Source: Burkholderia thailandensis E264
GTDB lineage: Bacteria > Pseudomonadota > Gammaproteobacteria > Burkholderiales > Burkholderiaceae
Length of the DNA: 64,000 bases
Assembly: GCF_000012365.1 (NCBI RefSeq)
Contig: NC_007651.1
Location: 248,001 to 312,000, forward strand
Direction of reading: 5' to 3'
Positions 29,164 through 38,468 of the stretch are shown here, piece after piece (the first letter of the stretch is position 1; each line of letters begins with the position of its first letter). Made by a program: the position numbers and the translations under genes. Below the pieces are notes generated by a model. The model was given only the letters and a program-made list of their open reading frames with translations, searched no databases and was not told the DNA's origin.

Positions 29164-29925
29164 ATGGACCGACTGATCTATACGGCGATGACGGGCGCGA
29201 CGCAGTCGCTCGAGCAGCAGTCCGTCGTCGCGAACAATCTCGCGAACGCGTCGACGACGGGGTTCCGCGCGCAGCTCGCGACGTTCCGCGCGGTGCCGAT
29301 GAACTTCGAGGACGGCAGCGGCAACGTCGATCCGGCGACGACGCGCACCTATACGCTGTCGTCGACGCCCGGCGCGGATTTCGCGCCGGGGCCGATCGAG
29401 CGCACGGGCAACCCGCTCGACGTCGCGATTCAGGGGCCGGGCTGGCTGTCGGTGATGCTGCCGGACGGCTCCGAGGCGTACACGCGCGCGGGCAACCTGC
29501 ACGTCGACCAGAACGGGCAGCTCGTGACCGCGAACAACCTGCCCGTCGTCGGCAACGGCGGCCCGCTCGCCGTGCCGCCGAACGCGCAGCTCACGATCGG
29601 CGCGGACGGCACCGTCTCGGCGCTGATGCCGGGCGATCCGCCGACCGCCGTCGCGATGATCGATCAACTGAAGCTCGTGAACCCCGATCCCGCGACGATG
29701 AAGCGCGGCGACGACGGCCTGTTCCGCACCGCGGACGGCAATCCTGCCGACGCCGATCCGGCCGTGAAGGTCGTGCCGAATTCGCTTGAAGGCAGCAACG
29801 TCAATCCGGTGGCGGCGATGGTGTCGATGATCGACAACGCGCGCGCGTTCGAATTGCAGACGAAGCTGATCCAGTCCGCCGACCAGAACGAGCAGGCGGC
29901 GAACCAACTGCTCAACTTCAGCTAG
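29164..29925 (+). CDS. flgF: Flagellar distal-side rod protein FlgF
   Basis: A 253-residue rod protein with the N-terminal [19 protein letters not shown] and [16 protein letters not shown]. The C-terminal [21 protein letters not shown] is the flagellar rod/hook C-terminal helix. The ribosome-binding site is weak, which suggests coupling to flgE 26 bp upstream. Confidence 0.94.
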   Translation: MDRLIYTAMTGATQSLEQQSVVANNLANASTTGFRAQLATFRAVPMNFEDGSGNVDPATTRTYTLSSTPGADFAPGPIERTGNPLDVAIQGPGWLSVMLPDGSEAYTRAGNLHVDQNGQLVTANNLPVVGNGGPLAVPPNAQLTIGADGTVSALMPGDPPTAVAMIDQLKLVNPDPATMKRGDDGLFRTADGNPADADPAVKVVPNSLEGSNVNPVAAMVSMIDNARAFELQTKLIQSADQNEQAANQLLNFS

Positions 29926-29957
29926 GCGCAGCCAAGCGCCAGACAAGGAGTCAACAC

Positions 29958-30746
29958 GTGAACCGTTCCCTCTACATCGCCGCAACCGGCATGAATGCGC
30001 AGCAGGCGCAGATGGACGTGATCTCGAACAACCTCGCGAACGTGAGCACCAACGGCTTCAAGGGCTCGCGCGCGGTGTTCGAGGATCTGCTGTACCAGAC
30101 CGTGCGCCAGCCCGGCGCGAACTCGACGCAGCAGACCGAGCTGCCGTCCGGCCTGCAGCTCGGCACGGGCGTCCAGCAGGTGGCGACCGAGCGCCTATAT
30201 ACGCAGGGCAGCCTCACGCAGACCGGCAACTCGAAGGACGTCGCGATCAACGGCCAGGGCTTCTTCCAGGTGCTGATGCCGGACGGCACGAACGCGTACA
30301 CGCGCGACGGCTCGTTCCAGACCAACGCGCAGGGCCAGCTCGTCACGTCGAGCGGCTATCAGGTGATTCCGGCGATCACGATTCCGCAGAACGCGACGTC
30401 GCTCACGATCGGCAGCGACGGCGTCGTGTCGGTCACGCAGCCGGGCTCGAACAACGCGGTGCAGATCGGCGCGCTGCAGATCGCGACGTTCATCAATCCG
30501 GCCGGCCTCGACGCGAGGGGCGAGAACCTGTTCGCGGAGACGACCTCGTCGGGCGCGCCGAACGTGTCGCAGCCGGGCCTGAACGGGGCGGGCACGCTCA
30601 AGCAGGGCTACGTCGAGGCATCGAACGTGAACGTCGTGCAGGAGCTCGTCAACATGATCCAGACGCAGCGCGCGTACGAAATCAACAGCAAGGCCGTGAC
30701 GACGTCCGACCAGATGCTGCAGACCGTCACGCAGATGTCGCGCTAA
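29958..30746 (+). CDS. flgG: Flagellar distal rod protein FlgG (GTG start)
   Basis: A 262-residue distal rod subunit. The start is GTG at 29958, set by AAGGAG nine bases upstream. Signature segments are [35 protein letters not shown] and the C-terminal [20 protein letters not shown]. Length equals the family norm. Confidence 0.95.
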   Translation: MNRSLYIAATGMNAQQAQMDVISNNLANVSTNGFKGSRAVFEDLLYQTVRQPGANSTQQTELPSGLQLGTGVQQVATERLYTQGSLTQTGNSKDVAINGQGFFQVLMPDGTNAYTRDGSFQTNAQGQLVTSSGYQVIPAITIPQNATSLTIGSDGVVSVTQPGSNNAVQIGALQIATFINPAGLDARGENLFAETTSSGAPNVSQPGLNGAGTLKQGYVEASNVNVVQELVNMIQTQRAYEINSKAVTTSDQMLQTVTQMSR

Positions 30747-30766
30747 CCGGCCCCAGGTCCGAAGCC

Positions 30767-31489
30767 ATGAAGCAGGTTCGTTTCCTCCCGCAACCGGCGC
30801 GCCGCGCGCGCATCGCGGCCGCGCGCCGCGGGTCCGCCGCCGCGCTCGCGGCCGCTGCGCTCGCGCTCGCGGGCTGCGCGCAGATTCCGCGCGAGCCGAT
30901 CACGCAGCAGCCGATGTCGGCGATGCCTCCGATGCCGCCCGCGATGCAGGCGCCCGGCTCGATCTACAACCCGGGCTACGCGGGCCGGCCGCTCTTCGAG
31001 GATCAGCGGCCGCGCAACGTCGGAGACATCCTGACGATCGTGATCGCGGAGAACATCAACGCGACGAAGTCGTCGGGCGCGAACACGAACCGGCAGGGCA
31101 ACACGAGCTTCGACGTGCCGACCGCGGGCTTCCTGGGCGGCCTCTTCAACAAGGCGAACCTGTCCGCGCAGGGCGCGAACAAGTTCGCCGCGACGGGCGG
31201 CGCGAGCGCGGCGAACACGTTCAACGGCACGATCACCGTGACGGTGACGAACGTGCTGCCGAACGGCAACCTCGTCGTCAGCGGCCAGAAGCAGATGCTG
31301 ATCAACCAGGGCAACGAATTCGTGCGCTTCTCGGGGGTCGTCAATCCGAACACGATCTCGGGCCAGAACTCGGTCTACTCGACGCAGGTCGCGGACGCGA
31401 GGATCGAATACTCGGCAAAGGGCTACATCAACGAGGCCGAGACGATGGGCTGGCTGCAGCGCTTTTTCCTCAACATCGCGCCGTGGTGA
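30767..31489 (+). CDS. flgH: Flagellar L-ring lipoprotein FlgH
   Basis: A 240-residue outer-membrane lipoprotein forming the L-ring. An Arg-rich N-terminus and hydrophobic segment end in the lipobox LAGC (about residue 37). The mature region holds [20 protein letters not shown] and the C-terminal [20 protein letters not shown], both family hallmarks. Its end overlaps possible GTG starts of flgI. Confidence 0.95.
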   Translation: MKQVRFLPQPARRARIAAARRGSAAALAAAALALAGCAQIPREPITQQPMSAMPPMPPAMQAPGSIYNPGYAGRPLFEDQRPRNVGDILTIVIAENINATKSSGANTNRQGNTSFDVPTAGFLGGLFNKANLSAQGANKFAATGGASAANTFNGTITVTVTNVLPNGNLVVSGQKQMLINQGNEFVRFSGVVNPNTISGQNSVYSTQVADARIEYSAKGYINEAETMGWLQRFFLNIAPW

Positions 31490-31494
31490 AGACG

Positions 31495-32688
31495 ATGCGT
31501 ACCTTGCTCGCGCGCGCCATGCGCTCCCTCGTCCCGTCGAATCGCCGCGCGGCGGCGTGCTGTGCGCTCGCCGCGTGCATGCTCGCGCTCGCTTTCGCGC
31601 CCGCCGCCGCGCGTGCGGAGCGCCTGAAGGATCTCGCGCAGATCCAGGGCGTGCGCGACAACCCGCTGATCGGCTACGGCCTCGTCGTCGGGCTCGACGG
31701 CACGGGCGACCAGACGATGCAGACGCCGTTCACGACGCAGACGCTCGCGAACATGCTCGCGAACCTCGGCATCTCGATCAACAACGGCTCGGCGAACGGC
31801 GCCGGTTCGTCGGCGATGACGAACATGCAGCTGAAGAACGTCGCCGCGGTGATGGTGACGGCGACGCTGCCGCCGTTCGCGCGCCCGGGCGAGGCGATCG
31901 ACGTGACGGTGTCGTCGCTCGGCAACGCGAAGAGCCTGCGCGGCGGCACGCTGCTGCTCACGCCGCTCAAGGGCGCGGACGGCCAGGTGTACGCGCTCGC
32001 GCAGGGCAACATGGCGGTGGGCGGCGCGGGGGCGAGCGCGAACGGCAGCCGCGTGCAGGTGAACCAGCTCGCGGCCGGCCGCATCGCCGGCGGCGCGATC
32101 GTCGAGCGCTCGGTGCCGAACGCGGTCGCGCAGATGAACGGCGTGCTGCAGTTGCAACTGAACGACATGGATTACGGCACCGCGCAGCGGATCGTCTCTG
32201 CGGTGAACGCGAGCTTCGGCGCGGGCACGGCGATGGCGCTCGACGGCCGCACGATCCAGCTCACCGCGCCCGCCGATTCGGCGCAGCAGGTCGCGTTCAT
32301 GGCGCGGCTGCAGAACCTCGAGGTGAGCCCGGAGAAGGCGGCGGCGAAGGTGATCCTGAACGCGCGCACGGGCTCGATCGTGATGAACCAGATGGTGACG
32401 CTGCAGAACTGCGCGATCGCGCACGGCAATCTGTCGGTCGTCGTCAATACGCAGCCCGTCGTGTCGCAGCCGGGGCCCTTCTCGAACGGGCAGACGGTCG
32501 TCGCGCAGCAGTCGCAGATCCAGCTCAAGCAGGACAACGGCTCGCTGCGGATGGTGACGGCGGGCGCGAACCTCGCCGAAGTGGTGAAGGCGCTCAACTC
32601 GCTCGGCGCGACGCCCGCGGATCTGATGTCGATCCTGCAGGCAATGAAGGCGGCGGGCGCGCTGCGCGCGGATCTGGAGATCATCTAA
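31495..32688 (+). CDS. flgI: Flagellar P-ring protein FlgI
   Basis: A P-ring subunit of about 397 residues, secreted by Sec through a signal peptide ([18 protein letters not shown]). The mature protein starts [20 protein letters not shown], a strict hallmark. The end [21 protein letters not shown] is equally conserved. The start is uncertain: ATG 31495 is used here, but GTG codons at 31483 and 31486 overlap the flgH stop, and ATG 31519 is also in frame. FlgA, encoded upstream, chaperones its assembly. Confidence 0.93.
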   Translation: MRTLLARAMRSLVPSNRRAAACCALAACMLALAFAPAAARAERLKDLAQIQGVRDNPLIGYGLVVGLDGTGDQTMQTPFTTQTLANMLANLGISINNGSANGAGSSAMTNMQLKNVAAVMVTATLPPFARPGEAIDVTVSSLGNAKSLRGGTLLLTPLKGADGQVYALAQGNMAVGGAGASANGSRVQVNQLAAGRIAGGAIVERSVPNAVAQMNGVLQLQLNDMDYGTAQRIVSAVNASFGAGTAMALDGRTIQLTAPADSAQQVAFMARLQNLEVSPEKAAAKVILNARTGSIVMNQMVTLQNCAIAHGNLSVVVNTQPVVSQPGPFSNGQTVVAQQSQIQLKQDNGSLRMVTAGANLAEVVKALNSLGATPADLMSILQAMKAAGALRADLEII

Positions 32689-33621
32689 GTGACGACTTTC
32701 TCGAAAGCGAACGATCTGTCGCAGCGCTTCGCGCTCGACGTTCAAGGGTTCGACGCGCTGCGCTCGAAAGCCGCGGCGGTGCCGCCGCGCGAGGGCGTGA
32801 AGATGGTCGCGGGCCAGTTCGACGCGATGTTCACGCAGATGATGTTGAAGAGCATGCGCGATGCGACGCCGTCGGACGGCCTGCTCGATTCGAACTCGTC
32901 GAAGATGTACACGTCGATGCTCGATCAGCAGCTCGCGCAGCAGATGTCGTCGAAGGGCATCGGCGTTGCCGACGCGCTGACGAAGCAGTTGCTGCGCAAC
33001 GCGAACGTGGCGCCCGACGCGCAGAGCGAAGGCGGGCTCGCGGCGATGAACGCGCTCGCGAAGGCGTACGCGAATTCGAATGCGTCGTCCGGCAACGGCG
33101 CGCTCGCGGGCACGCACGGCTATTCGGCGGCGAGCGCGCTCACGCCGCCGCTCAAGGGCAACGGCTCCCCGCAGGCGGAGGCGTTCGTCGAGAAGATGGC
33201 GGGCGCCGCGCAGGCGGCGAGCGCGGCCACCGGCATTCCGGCGCGCTTCATCGTCGGCCAGGCGGCGCTCGAATCCGGCTGGGGCAAGCGCGAGATTCGC
33301 GGCGCGAACGGCGAATCGAGCTACAACGTATTCGGCATCAAGGCGACGAAGGGCTGGACCGGCCGCACGGTGTCGGCCGTCACGACCGAGTACGTGAACG
33401 GCAAGCCGCACCGCGTCGTCGCGCGGTTCCGCGCGTACGATTCGTACGAGCACGCGATGACCGATTACGCGAGCCTCCTGAGGAACAACCCGCGCTACGC
33501 GAGCGTGCTGAACGCGGGCCACAGCGCGGAGGGCTTCGCCAACGGGATGCAGAAGGCCGGCTACGCGACCGATCCGCACTACGCGAAGAAGCTGATTTCG
33601 ATCATGCAGCAGATCGGCTGA
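32689..33621 (+). CDS. flgJ: Flagellar rod assembly muramidase FlgJ (GTG start)
   Basis: A 310-residue dual-function protein. The N-terminal rod-capping domain (FDAMFTQMMLKSMRDATPSDG) covers about residues 1-110. A Ser/Gly/Ala linker leads to a C-terminal glucosaminidase domain (residues about 150-310) with QAALESGWGKREI and YNVFGIKATKGWTG, where the catalytic Glu lies. It starts with GTG directly after the flgI TAA; GGAG lies 10 nt upstream. Last gene of the flgB operon. Confidence 0.94.
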   Translation: MTTFSKANDLSQRFALDVQGFDALRSKAAAVPPREGVKMVAGQFDAMFTQMMLKSMRDATPSDGLLDSNSSKMYTSMLDQQLAQQMSSKGIGVADALTKQLLRNANVAPDAQSEGGLAAMNALAKAYANSNASSGNGALAGTHGYSAASALTPPLKGNGSPQAEAFVEKMAGAAQAASAATGIPARFIVGQAALESGWGKREIRGANGESSYNVFGIKATKGWTGRTVSAVTTEYVNGKPHRVVARFRAYDSYEHAMTDYASLLRNNPRYASVLNAGHSAEGFANGMQKAGYATDPHYAKKLISIMQQIG

Positions 33622-33653
33622 TGTAAGCCGAGCAACCGTTCGGTACATTTCGG

Positions 33654-33684
33654 ACCGCGCCGGGCTTCGCCTCGCGCGGTTTTA
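33654..33684 (+). terminator. Probable terminator of the flgB-J operon
   Basis: ACCGCGC (33654-33660) pairs with GCGCGGT (33674-33680) around a 13-nt loop, followed by TTTT. The stem is moderate and the T-run short. Confidence 0.55.
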
Positions 33685-33718
33685 ACGTTTGCTGAAAAAA
33701 TAAACTCCGGTTTCGATC

Positions 33719-33745
33719 TAAACTTTGCGCAGCCGTTGCCGCTAA
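33719..33745 (+). promoter_or_regulatory. Sigma-28 (FliA) promoter of ycgR
   Basis: TAAACTTT (33719-33726) and GCCGCTAA (33738-33745) are exactly 11 nt apart. Each box differs from the E. coli FliA consensus by one base. The start site would be near 33752, 85 nt before ycgR. Confidence 0.8.
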
Positions 33746-33836
33746 ACGTGAGAGACCAGCGATCGGGCGGATCACGCCCGGTCATAACGCGCCCCCGAAA
33801 TCCGCCAGGCGCATAGAGATAAAATACCGGCAAGCC

Positions 33837-34595
33837 ATGAATACCGAACAGTCGACGAGTCCGCCCGCGAACGCCGCCGCGCATTCCGGCCACGATTACG
33901 GCCGCCGCAATCCGCTCGAGATCGGCGTGCAGTTGCGCAACCTCGTCAATCGCGGCGATTTCCTGACCGTCCAGTATCAGGGCGGCCAACTCGTCACCCG
34001 CATCCTCGACGTCGACGTCGGCGCGCGGACCTTCGTATTCGACTGGGGCGCGCTTGCCGACCAGAACGCGGGCATCCTCGCCGCGCAGCGCTGCGTGTTC
34101 CATGCGTCGCCGGACGGCGTGCGCGTCGAATTCTCGACCGCGACCCCGCGCGAAACCCGTTACGAGAACCTGCCGGCGTTCGAGGCCGACTTTCCCGATG
34201 TGCTGTACTGCGTGCAGCGCCGCGAATATTTCCGGGTCGACGCGCCGATCCTCGATCCGTACGTGTGCCGAGGCAAGCTGCCCGACGGCGAGAGCTTCCT
34301 GTTCGAGGTGCACAACCTGTCGCTCGGCGGCCTGGGGCTGCGCACGGGCGACGATCGCGTGGCGTCGTTCGAGCCGGGGATGACGCTGCCCGACGTGGAG
34401 CTGAACCTGAACGGCCACGGGATGCTGTCGCTCGACCTGCAGCTCGTGTCGCACCGCGCAACCGAGACGCCGAGCGGTGCGCGCCGCTACCAGTTGGGCT
34501 TTCGCTTCCTGTCGCTGCCGGGCAATGCCGAGAATACGTTGCAGCGCATCATCACGCAGCTCGAGATGAAGCGCCGGCAACTCGCGCGCGCCTGA
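33837..34595 (+). CDS. ycgR: Flagellar brake protein YcgR (PilZ, c-di-GMP receptor)
   Basis: A 252-residue cytosolic protein that slows the flagellar motor when it binds c-di-GMP. The N-terminal YcgR domain covers about residues 25-125. The C-terminal PilZ domain has the two ligand motifs: the Arg-rich QRREYFRVD and the N-x-S-x-G-G type HNLSLGGLGLR. A sigma-28 promoter directly upstream makes it a class III gene, as in enterobacteria. It lies between flgJ and flgK. Confidence 0.93.
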   Translation: MNTEQSTSPPANAAAHSGHDYGRRNPLEIGVQLRNLVNRGDFLTVQYQGGQLVTRILDVDVGARTFVFDWGALADQNAGILAAQRCVFHASPDGVRVEFSTATPRETRYENLPAFEADFPDVLYCVQRREYFRVDAPILDPYVCRGKLPDGESFLFEVHNLSLGGLGLRTGDDRVASFEPGMTLPDVELNLNGHGMLSLDLQLVSHRATETPSGARRYQLGFRFLSLPGNAENTLQRIITQLEMKRRQLARA

Positions 34596-34706
34596 CGAAA
34601 CGCGCGGCGCGCGGCCGGCGAACCCGCTCGGGGCGGCAGAAACGCATGCGGCGGCGCTCGCGCGCAGGCCGCACGCCGCGGCACGCATTTTTGCGCGTGC
34701 GATCCC

Positions 34707-34733
34707 TCAATTTTCTCGACGCGCGGCCGTTAT
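34707..34733 (+). promoter_or_regulatory. Sigma-28 (FliA) promoter of flgKL
   Basis: TCAATTTT (34707-34714) and GCCGTTAT (34726-34733) are separated by 11 nt. The downstream box is identical to that of flgM. The upstream box has 6 of 8 consensus bases. Confidence 0.7.
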
Positions 34734-34788
34734 ACCGGGAGTCCACGCAACCCGGCGGCCGCGGCGCGGCCGGCTCATAGGATCGCGC

Positions 34789-36792
34789 ATGTCCAATACC
34801 CTCATGAACCTCGGGGTCAGCGGCCTGAACGCCGCACTCTGGGGGCTCACCACGACCGGCCAGAACATCAGCAACGCGGCGACGCCCGGCTATTCCGTCG
34901 AGCGCCCCGTCTACGCGGAGGCGAGCGGCCAGTACACGAGCAGCGGCTATCTGCCGCAAGGCGTGTCGACCGTCACCGTCGAGCGCCAGTACAACCAGTA
35001 TCTGTCGAATCAGCTGAACGCCGCGCAGACGCAGGGCAGTTCGCTGTCGACCTACTACACGCTCGTCGCGCAACTGAACAACTACGTCGGCAGCCCGACG
35101 GCCGGCATCGCGACCGCGATCACGAACTACTTCACCGGCCTGCAGACGGTCGCGAACAACGCGGCTGACCCGTCCGCGCGGCAGACCGCGATGAGCAACG
35201 CGCAGACGCTCGCGAGCCAGCTCGTCGCCGCGGGCCAGCAATACTCGCAACTGCGCCAGAGCGTGAATTCGCAGCTCACCGATACCGTCACGCAGATCAA
35301 CAGCTACACCTCGCAGATCGCGCAGCTCAACGAGCAGATCGCGTCGGCGAGCTCGCAGGGGCAGCCGCCGAACCAGCTTCTCGATCAGCGCGATCTCGCG
35401 GTGTCGAAGCTGTCGCAGTTCGCGGGCGTGCAGGTCGTGCCGACCAACGGCAGCTACAGCGTGTTTCTCGCGGGCGGCCAGCCGCTCGTCGTCGGCAACG
35501 CGAGCTATCAGCTCGCCGCCGTCGCATCGAAGTCCGATCCGAGCGAGCTCACGATCGTGTCGAACGGCGTGGCCGGCGCGAATCCGCAGGGCAGCCCGCA
35601 GTATCTGCCCGACGCGTCGCTGACGGGCGGCACGCTCGGCGGCCTGCTCGCGTTCCGCAGCCAGACGCTCGATCCCGCGCAGGCGCAGCTCGGCGCGCTC
35701 GCGGTCAGCTTCGCGTCGCAGGTCAACGCGCAGAACGCGCTCGGCGTCGACATGTCCGGCAATCCGGGCGGCAACCTGTTCACGGCCGGCAGCCCGATCG
35801 TCTATGCGAATCAGGGCAATACGAGCAGCTCGACGCTGAGCGCATCGATCGCGAACGGCGCGCAGCCGCCTTCGAGCGACTACGCGCTGTCGTACGACGG
35901 CTCGAAATACACGCTGACGGACCGCGCGACGGGCAGTGTCGTCGGCACGGCGACGCCGGCGACCAATCCGCCGACGATGACGATCGGCGGCTTGAATCTG
36001 TCGCTGTCGGCCACGCCCAACGCGGGCGATTCGTTCACCGTGCTGCCCACGCGCGGCGCGCTCGAAGGCTTCTCGCTCGCCACCGCGAACGGCTCGGCGA
36101 TCGCGGCCGCGTCGCCCGTGCTCGCCGCGGGCGTTTCGACGAACAGCGGCACGGGCGTGATCTCGCAGGGCGCGGTGAGCGCGGGCTACCAGTTGCCGGC
36201 CGGCACGACGACGCTCACGTACAACGCGTCGTCGAAGACGCTGTCGGGCTTTCCCGTCGGCACGACGGTGACGATCGCGGGCACGCCGCCGACGTCGATC
36301 AACATCACGAGCGCGACGACGCCCGTGTCTTACGATCCGACGAAGGGTGCGTCGCTGACGATCTCGAGCACGACGCAGCCGGCGCCGTCGGGCGTGATGA
36401 ACGGCGTGAGCGTCTCGCTGTCCGGCACGCCCGCGGACGGCGACCAGTTCACGATCGGCGCGAACAAGGGCACCAACGACGGGCGCAACGCGCTCGCGCT
36501 GTCGCAGCTCGTCAACTCGAAGACGATGAACAACGGCACGACGACGCTGACGGGCGCCTACGCGGGCTACGTGAACGCGATCGGCAACGCGGCGAGCCAG
36601 CTGAAGGCGTCGAGCGCCGCGCAGACGGCGCTCGTCGGCCAGATCACGCAGGCGCAGCAGTCGGTGTCGGGCGTGAACCAGAACGAGGAAGCGGCGAACC
36701 TGATGCAGTACCAGCAGCTGTACCAGGCGAACGCGAAGGTGATCCAGACGGCGAACTCGGTATTCCAGACCGTGCTCGGCCTGTTCAACTGA
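34789..36792 (+). CDS. flgK: Flagellar hook-filament junction protein FlgK
   Basis: A 667-residue hook-associated protein 1. The N-terminus MNLGVSGLNAALWGLTTTG, NISNAATPGYSVERPVYAE and the C-terminal EEAANLMQYQQLYQANAKVIQ are strict hallmarks. The middle is Thr/Ser/Gly-rich and longer than in E. coli (about 550 residues), probably an expanded surface domain. FlgN, encoded in this window, is its export chaperone. Driven by the sigma-28 promoter upstream; flgL follows after 15 bp. Confidence 0.95.
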   Translation: MSNTLMNLGVSGLNAALWGLTTTGQNISNAATPGYSVERPVYAEASGQYTSSGYLPQGVSTVTVERQYNQYLSNQLNAAQTQGSSLSTYYTLVAQLNNYVGSPTAGIATAITNYFTGLQTVANNAADPSARQTAMSNAQTLASQLVAAGQQYSQLRQSVNSQLTDTVTQINSYTSQIAQLNEQIASASSQGQPPNQLLDQRDLAVSKLSQFAGVQVVPTNGSYSVFLAGGQPLVVGNASYQLAAVASKSDPSELTIVSNGVAGANPQGSPQYLPDASLTGGTLGGLLAFRSQTLDPAQAQLGALAVSFASQVNAQNALGVDMSGNPGGNLFTAGSPIVYANQGNTSSSTLSASIANGAQPPSSDYALSYDGSKYTLTDRATGSVVGTATPATNPPTMTIGGLNLSLSATPNAGDSFTVLPTRGALEGFSLATANGSAIAAASPVLAAGVSTNSGTGVISQGAVSAGYQLPAGTTTLTYNASSKTLSGFPVGTTVTIAGTPPTSINITSATTPVSYDPTKGASLTISSTTQPAPSGVMNGVSVSLSGTPADGDQFTIGANKGTNDGRNALALSQLVNSKTMNNGTTTLTGAYAGYVNAIGNAASQLKASSAAQTALVGQITQAQQSVSGVNQNEEAANLMQYQQLYQANAKVIQTANSVFQTVLGLFN

Positions 36793-36807
36793 ACGAGGTA
36801 GGCGGCG

Positions 36808-38040
36808 ATGCGCATTTCCAGCTCTCAGCTCTACAGCCTGAACGTCGACATGATGAACGACCAGCAGGCGCAGATCGCTCAGCTCTACCAGCAGGTGTCG
36901 AGCGGCATCAGCCTGACGACGCCCGCCGACAATCCGCTCGCGGCCGCGCAGGCGGTGCAGCTCTCGGCGACGTCGGCCACGCTCTCGCAGTACACGCAGA
37001 ACCAGACGATCGTGCAGACCGCGCTGCAGACCGAGGACACGACGCTCACGAGCGTCAACGACGTGCTCAACGCCGCGTATCAGTCGATCATGCACGCGGG
37101 CGACGGCGGGTTGTCCGACAGCGACCGCGCGGCGCTCGCCGCGCAAATTCAGGGCTCGCGCGACCATCTGCTCACGCTCGCGAACACGGCGGACGGCGCG
37201 GGCAACTACCTGTTCGCGGGCTTCCAGCCGACGACGCAGCCGTTCTCGAACAAGCCGGGCGGCGGCGTCACGTATGCGGGCGACTATGGCGCGCGCACTG
37301 TGCAGATCGCCGACACGCGCACGGTCTCGCAGGGCGACAACGGCGCGAGCGTGTTCATGTCGGTGCCGTTCCTCGGCAGCCTGCCGGTGCCCGCCGCGGG
37401 CGCGAGCAACACGGGCACGGGCACGATCGGCGCGGTCAGCATCACGAATCCGTCCGATCCGACCAACACGCACCAGTTCACGATCACGTTCGGCGGCACG
37501 GCGGCGGCGCCGACCTACACGGTGACCGACAATACGGTCACGCCGCCGACGACGACCGCGGCGCAGCCGTACTCGTCGGGCCAAGGGATCAATCTCGGCG
37601 GCCAGACGGTTGCGGTGTCGGGCACGCCGGCCGTGGGCGACACGTTCACGGTGACGCCCGCGCCGCAGGCGGGCGCCGACGTGTTCGCGACGCTCGACAC
37701 GGTGATCGCCGCGCTGAAGACGCCCGTCGGCAACAGCCCGAGCGCGTCGACCGCGCTGACGAACACGCTGGCCACGACGTCGACGAAGCTGATGAACACG
37801 ATGACGAACGTGCTGACCGTGCAGGCGTCGGTCGGCGGCCGCCTGCAGGAAGTGAAGGCGATGCAGTCGGTGACGTCGACGAATTCGCTGCAGACGACGA
37901 ACAGCCTGTCGAACCTGACCGCCACGAACCTGCCCGCCGCGATCAGCCAGTTCCTGCAACTGCAGAATTCGCTGAGCGCCGCGCAGAAGGCGTTCGTGCA
38001 GATGCAGAACCTGTCGCTGTTCCAGTATCTGAACCCGTAA
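36808..38040 (+). CDS. flgL: Flagellar hook-filament junction protein FlgL
   Basis: A 410-residue hook-associated protein 3, related to flagellin. The N-terminal coiled coil (AQIAQLYQQVSSGISLTTPADNPLAAAQAVQL, read in parts) and the C-terminal helices (LSNLTATNLPAAISQFLQLQ) match. It forms the joint between FlgK and the filament. GAGG precedes the ATG. The strong terminator at 38175-38206 ends the flgKL unit. Confidence 0.94.
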   Translation: MRISSSQLYSLNVDMMNDQQAQIAQLYQQVSSGISLTTPADNPLAAAQAVQLSATSATLSQYTQNQTIVQTALQTEDTTLTSVNDVLNAAYQSIMHAGDGGLSDSDRAALAAQIQGSRDHLLTLANTADGAGNYLFAGFQPTTQPFSNKPGGGVTYAGDYGARTVQIADTRTVSQGDNGASVFMSVPFLGSLPVPAAGASNTGTGTIGAVSITNPSDPTNTHQFTITFGGTAAAPTYTVTDNTVTPPTTTAAQPYSSGQGINLGGQTVAVSGTPAVGDTFTVTPAPQAGADVFATLDTVIAALKTPVGNSPSASTALTNTLATTSTKLMNTMTNVLTVQASVGGRLQEVKAMQSVTSTNSLQTTNSLSNLTATNLPAAISQFLQLQNSLSAAQKAFVQMQNLSLFQYLNP

Positions 38041-38174
38041 GCGGCGCCGGCGCGCGCGGCACGCTCGGCGGCGGTCACGCTATCGGCGAGGCGGTCCGGG
38101 CGACGGTCGGTGCGGTGTTCGGCTCGGGGCTTTCGCCGGGCGCGGGCGGCGCCGAGGCGTCATACGTTGGGACG

Positions 38175-38206
38175 AAGCGGGCGGCGCGTGCCGCCCGCTT
38201 TGTTTT
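38175..38206 (+). terminator. Terminator of flgKL
   Basis: A perfect 11-bp stem (AAGCGGGCGGC at 38175-38185, GCCGCCCGCTT at 38190-38200) with a GCGT loop and a T-rich tail. Confidence 0.9.
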
Positions 38207-38371
38207 GGGGCGGGGCGGCCGCGTTGTCGCCGCTTGCCGTCGCATACCTGCGCATGCATCCGCGTATCCGCATGCATCCGCCGCCGCGCGCGGCCCGCGT
38301 GCGTTTCCTTACCCGTTCCTTGCGTTTGCCCCCCGCGCGCCCCCCGCGCGGCGGGTGTTTTTGCGCGCCGC

Positions 38372-38400
38372 TTGTCAGCGCGATTCCCGCTTCGTACACT
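38372..38400 (+). promoter_or_regulatory. Sigma-70 promoter of the nucleobase permease gene
   Basis: TTGTCA (38372-38377) and TACACT (38395-38400) are spaced 17 bp apart, 69 bp before the ATG. Confidence 0.6.
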
Positions 38401-38468
38401 CGCGCGTGATTTTTACCTTGACGCGCCGTCGCGCGCGCCTCAATCCAGACAACCAGGAGAATCCCGCG

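Larger units (their letters stand above)
38041..38468. other. 428-bp intergenic region between flgL and the nucleobase permease
   Basis: No credible gene. It holds the flgKL terminator (38175-38206) and a good promoter for the next gene (38372-38400). Between them is a CGCATCCGCAT-like low-complexity stretch. Confidence 0.7.

Noticed and set aside
34552..37959. A 1135-residue open frame antisense to flgK and flgL
   Set aside because: It is a by-product of GC-rich codon use in the real genes. It is Arg/Ala-rich, lacks domains and a ribosome-binding site, and overlaps two certain genes.
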